DNA of 64,000 nt from Diphasiastrum complanatum (taxonomy: Eukaryota > Streptophyta > Lycopodiopsida > Lycopodiales > Lycopodiaceae): positions 1-64,000 of the forward strand of contig MU832094.1 of NCBI GenBank assembly GCA_029204225.1, read 5' to 3'. Every line of letters starts with the position of its first letter. Position 1 is the stretch's first letter. Positions 1 to 13,255 of the stretch are shown here, piece after piece. The position numbers and the translations under genes were made by a program. The notes under the pieces were generated by a model, which was not told where the DNA came from, did no database searches, and worked only from the letters and a program-made list of their open reading frames with translations.

Positions 1-59
1 AGATCCTTTGTTAGTAAAGTTGCATTTTATACTTGGGTTGCAAGAGACTATCAGCTAGA

Positions 60-1428
60 GGTCAGGAGGAAACCAGCCTCTTACCCTCGAGGATGTTGTT
101 CGCGTCGGCCAAGATATACGATGATACTCGTATAGTGGCCAAACCTGAGACTGGTGTCTTGCCCGACGTAAAGGGTAAGAAGCCTTTCTTCCAAAGAAAT
201 CGAAAGATAAGGCGAAAGATGGGTCTTCAGGTTCGGGTAAGTCGAAGAAAAGATCTACCTTGGATCAAGAAACCTTCTTGAAAGCCAGAAGCGAATATGT
301 GCTTTAAATGCATGGAACCAGGTCATGTCGCAAAGGAATGTCCAAAGAAAACGGAAGGCTAAAGGGGCATCTTTTAAAACGCCAGGTAACTCTAGCATAT
401 CTAGTGTAGAACTTTCCTTTGCTGGTAATTCTGTGTGCGAGCATTGTTGTTTTAACACGCTGTTTTTGGTCCTTATGACCTCATTCGGATGAAGGGGGTT
501 GTAGGGTGCCTTCCTCAGCTTTTTGTTAAAAAGTTGTTTAGATTGTTTGGGTTGTCGAATGACATTGTTAGTGATCGAGATCCAAAGTTCACTGTCTTTG
601 AGAAATTAGAGACCACTCTAAGTAGGGGGTCATCAGATCATCTTGAATCGGATGGTCAAACAAAGAGGACGAGACCAATCTATGAAGATATGCTTCGGGC
701 ATATTTTCCAAAAGACAGTTCGGATTGGGAAAGGTACCTTCACAATGATTGAGTTTACGTATAACAGCGCAAAGGCACTTAGCGACAGTAGTCCATTTTC
801 TCTGATGTATGGTTTCCAACCTAGGCTCCCATTTAGTGGCCTCAAAGGCCTCAAGGTAAAGCATGTAGTAGATTTCCTGCATATATGCAAGAAATGTTGC
901 TTTGTTGCTCGCGAGAACGTAAAAAGAACGCTCAGGATAGAGCCAGTTTTATGCTAATCAAAAGCGACAACCTAGGGTCTATGAGGAAGGGGCTTGGGTA
1001 TAATCTTAGAATCCCAAAAGACTCTAAGGTGTTTAAAGACTGGAAAATGTCCTAAGTTATCACCTCGCTATGCATGGGCCATTTCATATAGTAAAGAAAC
1101 TCCATTGAATGCCTATCAGCTGGAGCTGTCTCAAGGTGTTAAGGTTCATCCAGTTTTTCACATTAGTCGTTTAAAGGAACGACTTGGTGGAAGGGATGAC
1201 TTGATACTATCAGGAGGATCTAGTTCAGCTTGAGGACCTAACATCCGTTGTACCTACGGAACACACAGGCCATTGGTTGATGTACGTCAACATGGGCTCA
1301 GAAACTGACAAGTAACTGAGTACTTGGTTCGTTGGAAAGGAAGTTCTGAGGATGATGATACTTGGGAAACGGAACATGACCTTAAACGGAAGTTCCCTGA
1401 TTTTCTTCCTTAGATAAGGAATTTTTTT
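60..1428 (+). pseudogene. Ty3/gypsy chromovirus remnant: Gag zinc knuckle joined to integrase and chromodomain
   Basis: Read across shifted frames this stretch gives a Gag CCHC zinc knuckle (CFKCMEPGHVAKEC, first Cys codon at 300) and then the Gag-protease linker FGPYDLIRMKG near 465. Next, with nothing between, come integrase core residues ([15 protein letters not shown] near 555), the integrase C-terminal part ([10 protein letters not shown] near 795), a linker (KVHPVFHISRLKE near 1145) and a chromodomain (EYLVRWKGSSEDDDTWE near 1320). Protease, reverse transcriptase and RNase H are missing, so about 3 kb was lost by internal deletion. In chromoviruses the chromodomain is known to steer integration to particular chromatin. 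Several frameshifts and stops make this a dead copy. It is followed by a polypurine tract (about 1429-1441) and an LTR, so it is the 3' end of one element whose 5' end is outside the window. Confidence 0.85.
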
Positions 1429-1441
1429 AAGGAAGAGGGAA

Positions 1442-1888
1442 TGTTAGGGACCCAACTCCCTTGGGTCCCAACCCTAAACTTGAGACTGGACGATGACTGG
1501 GCCTGTAGACTTGACCAGTGACTCATGAACCTGCATGGTTACCCACGTGTCGTGATCTAGGTGTGCACATGGCTTGGGAGGAGTCTCTCTCCTTGGAAGT
1601 ACACAAGGGGAGAAGGGCTCATTTGCATCCATTCTATCTACCTAGGGAGGAGGTGGATGGACAGCGTGTGCTACGCCAGGATGTATGCTAGCTTGGGGCA
1701 GGAGATGGCTGAGAGCCTAGGCGGTGGTATGGGCCGTCGTCTAGGATGGTAGTTCGGATCCCGCTTGAACGGTCGCAGGCCAGGGCACGGCGGGTGGACC
1801 CGGTTTAGTCTACGGCGAGGTGAACGTGAATCATTCGGTATCTTGTGATTAACCGGCACCTGGAGGTTTGCAGTTAGAGAGTCTAACA
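1442..1888 (+). repeat. 3' LTR of the chromovirus remnant
   Basis: The segment begins TGTTAGGGACCC directly after the purine tract AAGGAAGAGGGAA and ends CTAACA, the usual TG...CA boundaries. The same sequence, diverged and in reverse orientation, occurs at 55,684-56,124 and 59,065-59,490, which independently defines the ends. The three copies share blocks such as CATTCTATCTACCTAG and GGTGGACCCGG. The shared LTR links this pol-bearing element to the hAT-carrying element near 57 kb. Confidence 0.8.
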
Positions 1889-4195
1889 TAAGGGCTAGTG
1901 TATGACACACAAAAGCAAGCATTATCAACAAAGTTATTCTTACCTTTCAATCTTTTTTATAATGCATAGAAAGTTACAAAAAGTGCATTCTATTTTGGGT
2001 TTTTATTACAAAAACACAAAATGCCCATGTTTTTTAAGCTCCTGGGATTTAACCTAACATTAACGTGTCTAAGCCCATCCCACTCACAAAAATGCCTTGC
2101 TCAAGTATTGGACGATCTATGGGATTCTCAAACCATTCAAGCATAGATCGATCAATAGTTGATTGGATGTCCATTGCCCAAAAATTATAAAGCTCACTCC
2201 AACATTTGATGTCCATGATTGCTTGTCCACCGATCGGGAGCTCCAACTCTAGTCACAATCAATTGCACTCAATTAACTATAGCTTCTAGCCTTTCTATAC
2301 TCACCTAACCCAAGGTTGGAGACTTTCCAAGAATAACCTGATTAGCAACATAACATATTTTTCTCTCCAAGAATAATATTGTCTTCAAAAATGGAAGTCA
2401 AAGCAATACATTTAGGACTTTCAATACTATCCCTAAATTGATCATTTTCTTAACTTCCTTTTCCTTTCCATTGAATCGAGTACTCAAAGACAAGACAAAT
2501 TCTTAATCGTTTTTGTCTCCTATGAAGTATTCTTTCTGTTTCAAAAAAATCAGAGATGAAATGTCTTTAACACAACTGGATCTTCATAATTGAGTGAATC
2601 ATTGTACACCTTGCTTCAAATATGCTACAACAAAAGACTGGATGTACCTTAGTAACGGTACCATCCAAAAGTTTTTGTGAAAGGCAAAGAGTCTTTTGAA
2701 AGGTACATAAACCTTGCAAGTAGTTTGAATTGCTTTCCAATCCACAATACTTTAAAGTCCTTTGAAAATCTCAAATACTCCCCATCACCTTCCCTAAACT
2801 CTTGGGGATTTCTCTTCAAATTTGCATAACGTCTTTCTCTATCCTAGACACTCTAGACATTCTCACATAGTAACCATAACATTTCTTGCATATCATTGCA
2901 AAACATCCATGATCTTCCAAAGCTTAATCCCTTTAATTTCCATAGCAATGGGAGGTCTCGACTAAAACCCATAAATAAGCATAAAGGGGATGTGTTAAGT
3001 GGTATAATGCTTGAGATTGTTGCAAAGCAAAGTTCAACAATGAAAAGGGTTAATTTTCCATCAAAATTTCTTTTTAGAAAAAACATGCTCTAAGCATATC
3101 TTCCATCATTTGCTTAGCCCTTTGCTTTGAGTCTTGACCATCAACTTCAAGATGATCTAAAAAGCTTAAGCTCAGCTCAAAATTGTCATGTCAATTGACC
3201 ATCTCGATTACTCAACATCACTAGGCAATCCATAAATCTAATAAACCTCTACAAATATTTGATCTAAGTCAAAAGCTTTAGTTGTCATCTTCACAAGCAA
3301 AATGGTAGCTAATTTGGTCAACAATCCACCAAAACCTGGACCGCATCACTACTTTTCCAAGTCCTTAGAAGACCAACTACAAAATCAAATGCGATACTCT
3401 CTCACCTTTTATTGGGAATATCTGATGAATACAATAGAGTCACTTGCTCTTAGGCATTCCACTTTCTTAAGTTAAAACTGTTTACAACTAAATACATAAG
3501 ATTCCACGTAGTTTTATTTATTTTTTGGCCAATAAAAATATCTTCGTAGTAACTCAAAAGTCCTATGAATGTCTGAGTGCAACACTCGACAAGCCATGAT
3601 GTTCATGGAACATTTGACATCTAGTCTTGTCATTCTCTGGCACGCAGACCTTACTATCCTTGAAGTATCCCTAAACAACAATCAATTGTGAATAGAAAAT
3701 TGATGTGCTATCTTCTCCTCCCCCTAATTCCACCAAACATCATTTTACTTAGTGTCATCATACATTTTGTCTGAACTTTATGCCATATCAAACTAGAGTA
3801 TGAGTCATTTTGACATAACCCTTTAAGGAAAAAAGTAAAAGTGATATAGATCTCATCAAGGGAAAGTGAATTCAAATCAATTAATTCTACTAAAAGCATC
3901 TACTACAAGATTAGAAGCCCCTTTGATATAATAAACCTAGTAGTTGAACTCTTGCATGAGCTCGACCTACTCAGCCTTGTGAACTTTAAGATTGCAATGG
4001 TTTATCTGAAGGCTTGATGATATGTAAAAACAATAAACTTATCACCTTATAAATGTGTCTTAAGAGCATAGATTACAACAAAAGGATCTACCTCAATTGA
4101 GTATTGCTTTCAAAGGTTACTCACCTCCTGTTTTCAAGCATTATGCAACAAGAATCAAGTTGCAATTGCTTGATTTGACCAAGCCAATTGGCTTA
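1889..4195 (-). pseudogene. Decayed Ty3/gypsy chromovirus, RNase H to chromodomain
   Basis: On the minus strand, from high to low coordinates, one can follow the RNase H end (YQRGF-like context near 3,920), the post-RNase H linker (ELIDLNSLSLDEIY near 3,870; LIWHKVQT near 3,765), the integrase zinc region (IHRTFELLRRYFYWPK near 3,560), and the core start (IAFDFVVGLLRTWKSSDAV near 3,350). Lower down are the C-terminal linker (CNDMQEML near 2,900; TKVHPVF near 2,650) and a chromodomain (RRQKRLRICLVFEYSIQWKG near 2,480). Frames change repeatedly and stops are frequent. The rest of pol is cut off at about 4,195, where an unrelated sequence starts. Nothing is recognised in 1,889-2,400. The element is much older than the one at 29.8 kb. 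Confidence 0.72.
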
Positions 4196-4456
4196 GTCAA
4201 GCACATGCAGAGAGATGGTACGCCTAGGATTCCAACGAGTGACTAAGATCTTCCGACCGTTGATGAGATATTTTCAAAGTATCATCGGGAGTTGGCACCA
4301 CATAATAGGAGGCAACGTAGGACCACTATGCCCATGGCTAGGGCCGATGCAGAGGATGCAGGAGAGGAGGGTGGGAATGACACTGAGGAGAGAGATGAGG
4401 AGAGATTTGAAGATGAGGAGGCCCTGGAGGGTTTCGGAAACAAACAACCAGAGTAG

Positions 4457-5440
4457 GATATCAAAGATACTGTCGAGCAAGATTCTGATGACGATGAGGA
4501 GTACAAGCCTTCAGTGCGCCAGACAAAGTTCGAGCTCTTCCATAAGTCTGAAGTGTGACAGAAGTATTGAAGTTCCTTGGTATATGACAAGGACGGTGTG
4601 AATGAAAGTCAGTTAAAGCATGTTTTGCAATAGGAACACAGTTTGAAAGGAAGTTTTATGGGCATTGCTAGTCATTTCTTGAACTCGGACACCCAAGGAA
4701 GCAACATAGATCAAGCAATGATCAATACCCTTTCATCTGGATGTTTGGCCAAGAAGCTTTGCAAGAAAGCAATGGTCAAAAATGTCCTTCCAGTGCATAG
4801 AGATGGTAGGAGTAGTTCTGACGCCAGTACGTGTTCCCTGATTTTACCACATCATCAATTGTTCCGTCTTGGCCTCCACGTCAAACGTTTCTGATGAGCC
4901 TCCAGAGACAGCACCCACTAGTTTCTGATCCACGAATCAAAAACCAGCTGGTGTTTTCTCTAAAGGCTCACCAAAAACGTTTGACGTGGAGTCGAAAACG
5001 GAGCAATTAATGGTGTGGTAAAATCCGGGAGTACGTAAGGGCGACACAACCACTCCTTTCGCCTGCATGCCCTGGAAGGACCTTTTTGGCCATTGCTTTC
5101 TTGCAAGGCTTCCTGGCCAAATATCCAGATGGAAGGGTAGTGAACATTGCTTGATATATACTGCTTCGTTGGGTTTCTGAGTTCAGGAAATGGGCAGTGA
5201 AGCCAAAACCTAAATCATAAAACAGTATAAAGCCAACACAACTGGAAATCAGAACGCTGTATTGATTGCAAAACCTGCTCTAATTGACTTTCATTTACAC
5301 CATCTCCGTCGATAACCAAACAGCTTCAGTACGTCTGTCGCACTCGCCAGTTATGGAAGAGATCGAACTTTCTTCCTGGCTAGCTGAAGGCTTGTACTCT
5401 TCATCATCAGAAGAATCTTGCTCAACAGTGTATTTGATGT
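4457..5440. repeat. Imperfect ~1 kb palindrome (long inverted repeat, fold-back)
   Basis: The arms run about 4,457-4,932 and 4,937-5,440. The left arm on the plus strand and the right arm on the minus strand both encode a diverged acidic peptide: DTVEQDSDDDEEYKPS on the left and YTVEQDSSDDEEYKPS on the right. They also share HFLNSDTQ/HFLNSETQ and the turn-side block CGTCAAACGTTT. The loop is only a few bases. Upstream, 4,215-4,456 reads as a charged stretch (AEDAGEEGGNDTEERDEERF) belonging to the same protein. I do not recognise the protein. A long-TIR transposon (Mutator-like or fold-back type) or an inverted duplication of a host gene fragment would both give this picture. Confidence 0.7.
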
Positions 5441-5765
5441 CCTTCTTCTCGCCGTTTGTTTGCTAGCCCTTGGCCCTAAAGCATACGATAGGTCCACACT
5501 TTTGCGCATTTTGATGGGCTTGTGTGGTGTGCGTCCTCAATTCCATGGCTTGATGAAAACAACTGTGGAAAAACTGATGTTCACAATTTTGAACTCCAGA
5601 AGTTAATGGACACCAGAAGAGTAAATGGTCAGCAAAACTATGCCATTCACTACGGGGAACCACAAGACCGACCATCCCATTCTGTTCTGCTGCAGCAGTG
5701 ACAGAATTATCCTACTGAAAGTCCTGCAAGAAGTATAGCTACCTCTGTCAGCACAGGCCTACACA

Positions 5766-6015
5766 GTACTATGTCTTATATGATGTGATCGGTTTCCCCC
5801 CAGATGAACTTCAACAGCTTACTAATTACTTATGCAAAACTGTTTCATTCACTACAAGGAACCACGAGACCTACAAAAGTACTATGTCTTATATGATGTG
5901 ATCGGTTTCCCCCCGGGTGAACTCCAACAGCTTACTAATCACTTATGCAAAATTGTTTCATTCACTACAGGGAACCGACGAGACCTACACAGTACTATGT
6001 CTTATATGATCTGAT
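5766..6015. repeat. 113-bp tandem repeat, two full units plus a partial third
   Basis: The block GTACTATGTCTTATATGATG recurs at 5,766, 5,879 and 5,992, exactly 113 bases apart. Each unit contains GATCGGTTTCCCCCC and AACAGCTTACTAAT. A diverged partial copy (CCATTCACTACGGGGAACCA) precedes it near 5,643. The unit is not a multiple of three, so the short open frames across it are chance. Confidence 0.85.
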
Positions 6016-6035
6016 CAATTCTCCCACGGATGGTC

Positions 6036-6700
6036 GAACTTCGGAAGGACGTGTTGGGCCTGTCGTCCGTCCGGTCCTCGTCCCGTCTGCTCCCACAGGT
6101 TCCTATCGAGGTTGTCCGCTGGCCGAAACGGACGACACCTGAAACGGATCCCGTTTAGAGAAACGGGGCCGTCGGACGGAAAGCTGCAAAACTAGTCCAT
6201 TTCACATGACCTAATTGCGTTTCTATCCCGTCGAAGGGCCATTTTCACCGAACGACACCCGAATCGAGCCAGACTCGATCCCTTGACTTCGAATCAGGAT
6301 CACGAATCCATGGACTGTATTCCTGGGCCATTTTGTTGATTCCAAATGTTTTCAGGTCTTGTCCCTCGCAAAGTGTCCTTGAAGCCCTGTTCAACATCGA
6401 ACTTCGGACGGACGTTCTGGGTTTTTTGTCAGTCCTTTCCTCGTCTTGTCTATTCCGACAGGTTCCTATCGAGGTTGTCCACTGGCCGAAACAGACGGCA
6501 CCTGAAACGGATCCCGCTTGAAGAAATGGGGCCGTCGGACGGAAAACTGCAAAACTAGTCCATTTCAATTGACCTAATTGCGTTTCTGTCCCGTCGAACG
6601 GCCATTTTGACCGGACGATACCCGAATTAAGCCAGGCTCGGTCCCTTGGGTTCGTACCCGCTTAACGAACCTGTGGACGGTATTCCTGGACCATTAATAC
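6036..6700. repeat. 363-bp direct repeat, two diverged copies
   Basis: The block GAACTTCGGA starts at 6,036 and again at 6,399. Both copies share AGGTTCCTATCGAGGTTGTC, GGGGCCGTCGGACGGAAA and TGCAAAACTAGTCCATTTCA. The two copies lie head to tail with little between them, as in a short satellite or duplicated SINE-like unit. No protein or RNA identity is evident. Confidence 0.8.
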
Positions 6701-6777
6701 ATTCTACGCAGGTTTAAGTGTATGCTACACAAGTGCTACTTTGATGTTGAATCTGCACATACTTGTGGTGCAATGCC

Positions 6778-6960
6778 TAAGACACAATGAGGACGTGAGG
6801 TGAGGTTGATGATGTTTATGGATGTGGTTATGATGATTATGGTTGTGGCTTGTCTTGATGGTTATGGCTGTGGGGTTGTGGGTTTATGATGATTTGTTAG
6901 GGTTTATGGTGTTATGTTAACTGTGCCATTTGTTAGGGTGTCGGGTTTAGCGTGTTATGT
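6778..6960. repeat. Imperfect GT-rich minisatellite
   Basis: The stretch repeats variants of TTATGATGATTATGGTTGTGG with no fixed period. It leads directly into the long (TC)n tract. No gene is seen between 6,701 and 7,000. Confidence 0.5.
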
Positions 6961-6998
6961 TGAATGGCTGAACATGATGAGAAAGATGCAGATGTGTT

Positions 6999-7259
<261 letters not shown>

Positions 7260-7566
7260 TTGCACAGAGCAAACCATTTTTGACTAACCATTCAAATTTC
7301 ACAGAGCTAACCATTTGTAAGCAACCATGATAAATTAGCCATGACACGAATAAACTGTAAAAAAATATATACATCTCATCTGATGCCAATATACATGATA
7401 GTCTGTGTGTATCAATATCTACAAGTCTGTGCTAAAAAAATCATCCCTCTACGTGCCAGATGCATCCTCAGGGGTGTCAAATACAAAGTCTGGCTGGGAG
7501 TCTAGAGGCATCTAGGACTCCTCTAAGTCTGGGCCAGCGCCTGCCAAGAGACGACTAGAAAAATCA

Positions 7567-9945
7567 TCAGTGCGTCCCCTCTTGGCTGGCCTGCCTCTGG
7601 GTCTGCCAGAAGGAACCCTCTGTGGTACACTCCTGCCTGGGGGTCTCCCTCTGCCACAGGGGGGGTCTCTGGGAAGAACTGCCAGCCTGTGATGCTCTGA
7701 GTCGTCTCTGCGCTATCTGTCTCTGAGCAGCAGCCTCTGTCTCCCTCGCAAACTCTGACTTGCCATCATCTGAAAGGGGGCGTGATGCGGGAGTACTGGG
7801 TGGGGCACGTGGACCATCCCCCACTAGGTCGACCCTCTCGTCTGAATCATATGTGGGCTCATCATCAGAGAAGGGCAATGGAACGTCAGCAGGGAGGGTG
7901 GGGGTCTCATCGGCATCGACATCATCCTCGGGCTCACCCCGCAGAGCACGCCGAGCGGCATCATCTGGATCAACCTCTGGCTTTGGCTCATGATCGGCCG
8001 CTGCAACCAGGCACTCATCGGGATTGACTTGCACAAGTGAATCATTCTTGAGAATAGCCGAAGCAACCGTGAGGGCATTAAACTGAATGTCTAAAACCAA
8101 TACGAAAGCAAAACAACAGAGCAACGAAATATACCGCAGCAGTAGGGCGCGTGCACCTCCTACCCTCATGCTCTCCGTGATGCGTCGAACCACTCTGGTG
8201 TTGGTGTTGCAATACACCAGGTCATTGCATCGCTCCGTCGTCAGATGGTTCCGCCTGTTCGTGTGAACAAGGCTGAACGCTGACCAATTCCGCTCGCACA
8301 CACAAGCAAAACAGTCCTGCATTAATTGCCAACAACTCGAGTGAGTACCGACCTTGTAGAGAAAATGCGATAACTGGTTGGATGAATGACATTAGACAAC
8401 ATACCTGTGAAAGGACTCGGAGCGCGAGCGTCCTCAGGTCTGGCTGCCCAGCGCCGTAGCTCTCCCACCATGATACAGGGAAGAGCCTGATCTCTCGAAC
8501 ACGTGCAAGGTCCTCCCCGAACAGCCCTAGAGAGTGCTTGCAGTTGAGCAACGATATGCTTGAGTACACTTGAGCTCGCGCAGGGAAATTGAACGAACGA
8601 CAGCGTACGATAGATCAAGAGTTTACCTGTAACCGAGCCTCTGCACCTCAAGCCTGCTGCGGAACCCAGTATCGCTGCTGAGGAGGCGGATGTATGCGAA
8701 CCAATCCGCACGCAGCTCTGCATCGTCGTACTACCTCTCGCTCAGAAACAGCGGATGTAGTATGTGGGCCACACTGTGAATGGGCCGATGAAACTTATCC
8801 CATCACCGCTGCCACAAGCGCCTGATAGGCTCCAACCTGTGGACCAAACCACGTGGAGGCAACAGTTACATACAATCGTGTTGCGGCAGCAAGACGAAAT
8901 AGAGTGCGAAATGGAAGTAAGGATGGTGAGACGGAAAAAAGTTATACCTGGCAGGGTCCAGCTCGGAACGCTAGAGAGACTCGCCTATGAGGTCCATGAA
9001 CTCATAAATGAGGCCCATCGTGCACCTCTCGCGATCAACGAGCCTTAGAACAGAGTAGATGGGGCGCATGACGTCCATGAGCTGCTGCATATCCACCCAG
9101 AAAGGCTCCATGAAGAGGATGTCGTGGAAGGCCAAGCCCTCTAGGGTCGTGGACAGGTCCATGGCGGTGAACTCTGCAGAAGTGGCCATGTGCCGCAATT
9201 CACCCTTGAGCTTGTGTAGCCGCTCAAGCATGATGAACTGGTAGGCGAAGCAGGTGCGAACAGGCTTCTCTTCAAGTCGAGCCTACATTGACAAACGGAA
9301 TGAGAGGCACACATGAAACGAGCAAAAAATAAAGAAGCATCTTGAACGAGCCAAAAAATAAGTAGCAACTTACCTGCTGAATGTGCAAAAAAGGGCCATC
9401 ATGCGGCGCTTGCGTGTGATGAAGTCCACAACCGCAAGTGCCCTCGTGAGAATCTCACTGACCCAAGGCAGGCGCCCGACAGTGATGGCAAAGGCGTAGG
9501 TGCAGCAGTGGAGTCTGTGGATCCATGGGGAGTACTGGCGGAGGGGGTACGGGTGGCTGTGGCTGTAGCGGAGGCGGAGGCGGAGGCGGTGGCGGGTGCG
9601 GATGCAGTGGTGGTGGCGGGTGCCGATGCGACGGTGGGGGCGGTGGCGCTGGGTGTACCAGTGGCAGGGGCGGTGGCAGTGGGTGCACCAGTAGAAATAG
9701 AGTCCGCGGCATCTGTGGACGGCTCGCCGGGCTTAGCAGCTGGCTCAGAATATGCCTCGAGAATGCGAGCCCTCTCTGCAGCGGGGATGACCATACAAAC
9801 GTTGATCCCGTAGCGTCCCCCCGTGGGTCGGACTCGCAATCCCCCCAAATGTGCTTGAACCCAAGAGGCATTCCCTGTGAACTGCTTTTGACAAAAAGGG
9901 CAACGCCACTTTTTGTCGGGCATCAACTCCACCTCATCCCAAATG
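7567..9945 (-). pseudogene. hAT-superfamily transposase gene with BED zinc finger, internally deleted
   Basis: The first exon (about 9,945-9,400, minus) encodes a BED-type zinc finger ([10 protein letters not shown]...HLGG...GINVC) followed by an Ala/Thr/Pro/Ser-rich run. The next exons give LPWVSEILTRALAVVDFITR (ending 9,374), FAYQFIMLERLHKLKG to [10 protein letters not shown] (9,282-8,948), and FHRPIHSVAHILHPL (8,836-8,627). They are followed by the hAT dimerisation region PVSWWESYGAGQPDLRTLAL (ending 8,405) and CERNWSAFSLVHTNRRN (8,316-8,164), then an acidic C-terminal tail to 7,567. Consensus GT/AG sites flank these blocks. The DUF659 catalytic core expected after the BED finger is missing, with the join near 9,495, and stops interrupt two exons. 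hAT transposases cut and paste DNA through an RNase H-like fold; this copy cannot. Terminal inverted repeats were not found. Confidence 0.85.
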
Positions 9946-9953
9946 GGACGAGC

Positions 9954-11432
<1,479 letters not shown>

Positions 11433-11502
<70 letters not shown>
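11433..11502. repeat. (TA)35 microsatellite
   Basis: Seventy bases of uninterrupted TA dinucleotide adjoin the inverted-repeat element. Confidence 0.97.
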
Positions 11503-11506
<4 letters not shown>

Positions 11507-11699
11507 CAAATGGTTTATGACATATTCATCATTCTCATGAGGCATGTGTAGATAGTGGATCATTTTCCATGTTTCTGAATCATCTTTAATTTCAGGTTTC
11601 AACTTTGGTATGTAAAGCGCTTCGTGTATGCTTTGTATAACTTGTTTAGTATGCGTCATTGCGTGATATTTGATATTGGTTTGTTAAAGTCTAAAATTC

Positions 11700-13255
11700 T
11701 TCAAACACTAGCCTCTAGCTCGATTTTTGGATGCCCTCAATTTTTGGATGGTAGTTTGCTTGTCCTTATGCCCTTTGGTCATTCTCAATCGTCTATCTTT
11801 CCTTAACTGTGTGCATGGAAATCGTGAAAAACGTGAAATCGAGAAATGTGAATGTGAAAAACGTTTGATTTTTTCCCTAACCATAACTTCTCCGGAGTCT
11901 TGCCTTGAACAGTAGTAGTGACTGTATGATTGTACAAGTACATTGCCAAGGCTACTACTTCTAACTAGAAATTCGTTGAAAGGTTTGCTTGTGCAAGCAA
12001 ACAACAGACGACGTTCACTATGGCCATGTTCATTTCCACTACTCCTGACTCCATTATGTTGACTTGTGTACAACATAATGTACTACCTCATTATGTACTC
12101 TTTTCTATGATCTTTGTGCATTGCTCACATTTTCTCCTCCATTATTAGTTTTGAGAATTATTATCTTTGATTTTATCTGCCTCTTAACAAAACTCTTGAA
12201 GTCTTTAAACACTTCAAAAGTGTCAAACTTTAGCTTCAAAAAGTAGATGGTCTTGTGATTGGAATTATCAATAAATATTAATAAATATCTTGAGCCAAAA
12301 AAAAAACTTATTTTAATAAGCCCACATAGATCACAATGTGCGAGTTCGAAGATTTCTCCTACACGAGCTCTAGTGCCATTAAATGCGTCTCTATGTTCTT
12401 TGTGTCAAGTGTACATGCTTCACAAATGGCAGGCTTGGGTTTCTTGGTAAGCTACTATCAATGAACTCGTTCTTATGCACATTCTTAAGCACATTTAGGT
12501 TTTCTTGTATGCCACAATTAACAACCACCTTCAAGCGTTATGGCCAACACAAGTCCCTCAATTTGTCTAGGGTTTTGCATAGATACTAAATGCCTTATTG
12601 GAGTGCAAAGGCAATGACTTCATTTATAACCTCATCTCTTATTTGGCGTGCTTCAAAATTGCAGCTGACCACATTTGCATGTCCATGTTTTTGAGTGGCA
12701 TGTCCCCACATTATGGTCCAAGTTTGAGGATGCCAATACCTTTGATCTTGTCTTGGCTATTGTCCCCAAGTTAGACCATCCTTTCTTGTTCCAATCCTTT
12801 TCATTGAACTTACGTGCTTCCACAACTTAATGTTGTCCCATCTTACACTAAGAAGTTGATTGGTAAGATGCAAGACTTCAGTGTCGATCTTGCTTCGTAC
12901 TCAATTTGTAACTTGTTCCAAATAGACTTGCTAATCTCACAAAACTTTCATGCTCAGTGATCTCTTCAATCATAGATAAAGAGATGGAGATGCAACTTTG
13001 TTGTCTCTCTTACACCAAGTTGAAATAGCTTGGCATCTGCAACCAGCTTTTCTTCAATGCCCTCCCAATAGGGTCATTTTCAGTTTGTGCTTTCAACACC
13101 TATAATTAGTGCCATCAAACACATCCATCAAACACGTGGACTACCTTACGGATCAAGTTTCAAGTCATCGCTGATGCTTCATACACCTGCCCTACTCAGG
13201 AAATCGCAATTTGACAGTAACAAAGTTTATTAAGCAATGGGCATCTCTGATACCA
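11700..13255 (-). pseudogene. Decayed Ty1/copia element with tRNA-Met primer-binding site
   Basis: On the minus strand a primer-binding site TGGTATCAGAG (13,245-13,255) is followed by Gag start residues FDGTNY and KHKLKM (near 13,115). The integrase entry (GEIFELAHCDLCGLI near 12,340) and core pieces (DFKSFVKRQIKSKI near 12,200; ILKTNNGGE near 12,150; LYTSQHNGV near 12,070) lie lower down. Stops and shifts are frequent, and reverse transcriptase is not visible. Ty1/copia order (integrase before RT) and initiator tRNA-Met priming are established for this family. The element lies in the second intron of the SNM1-like gene if that gene continues to the left. Confidence 0.7.
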
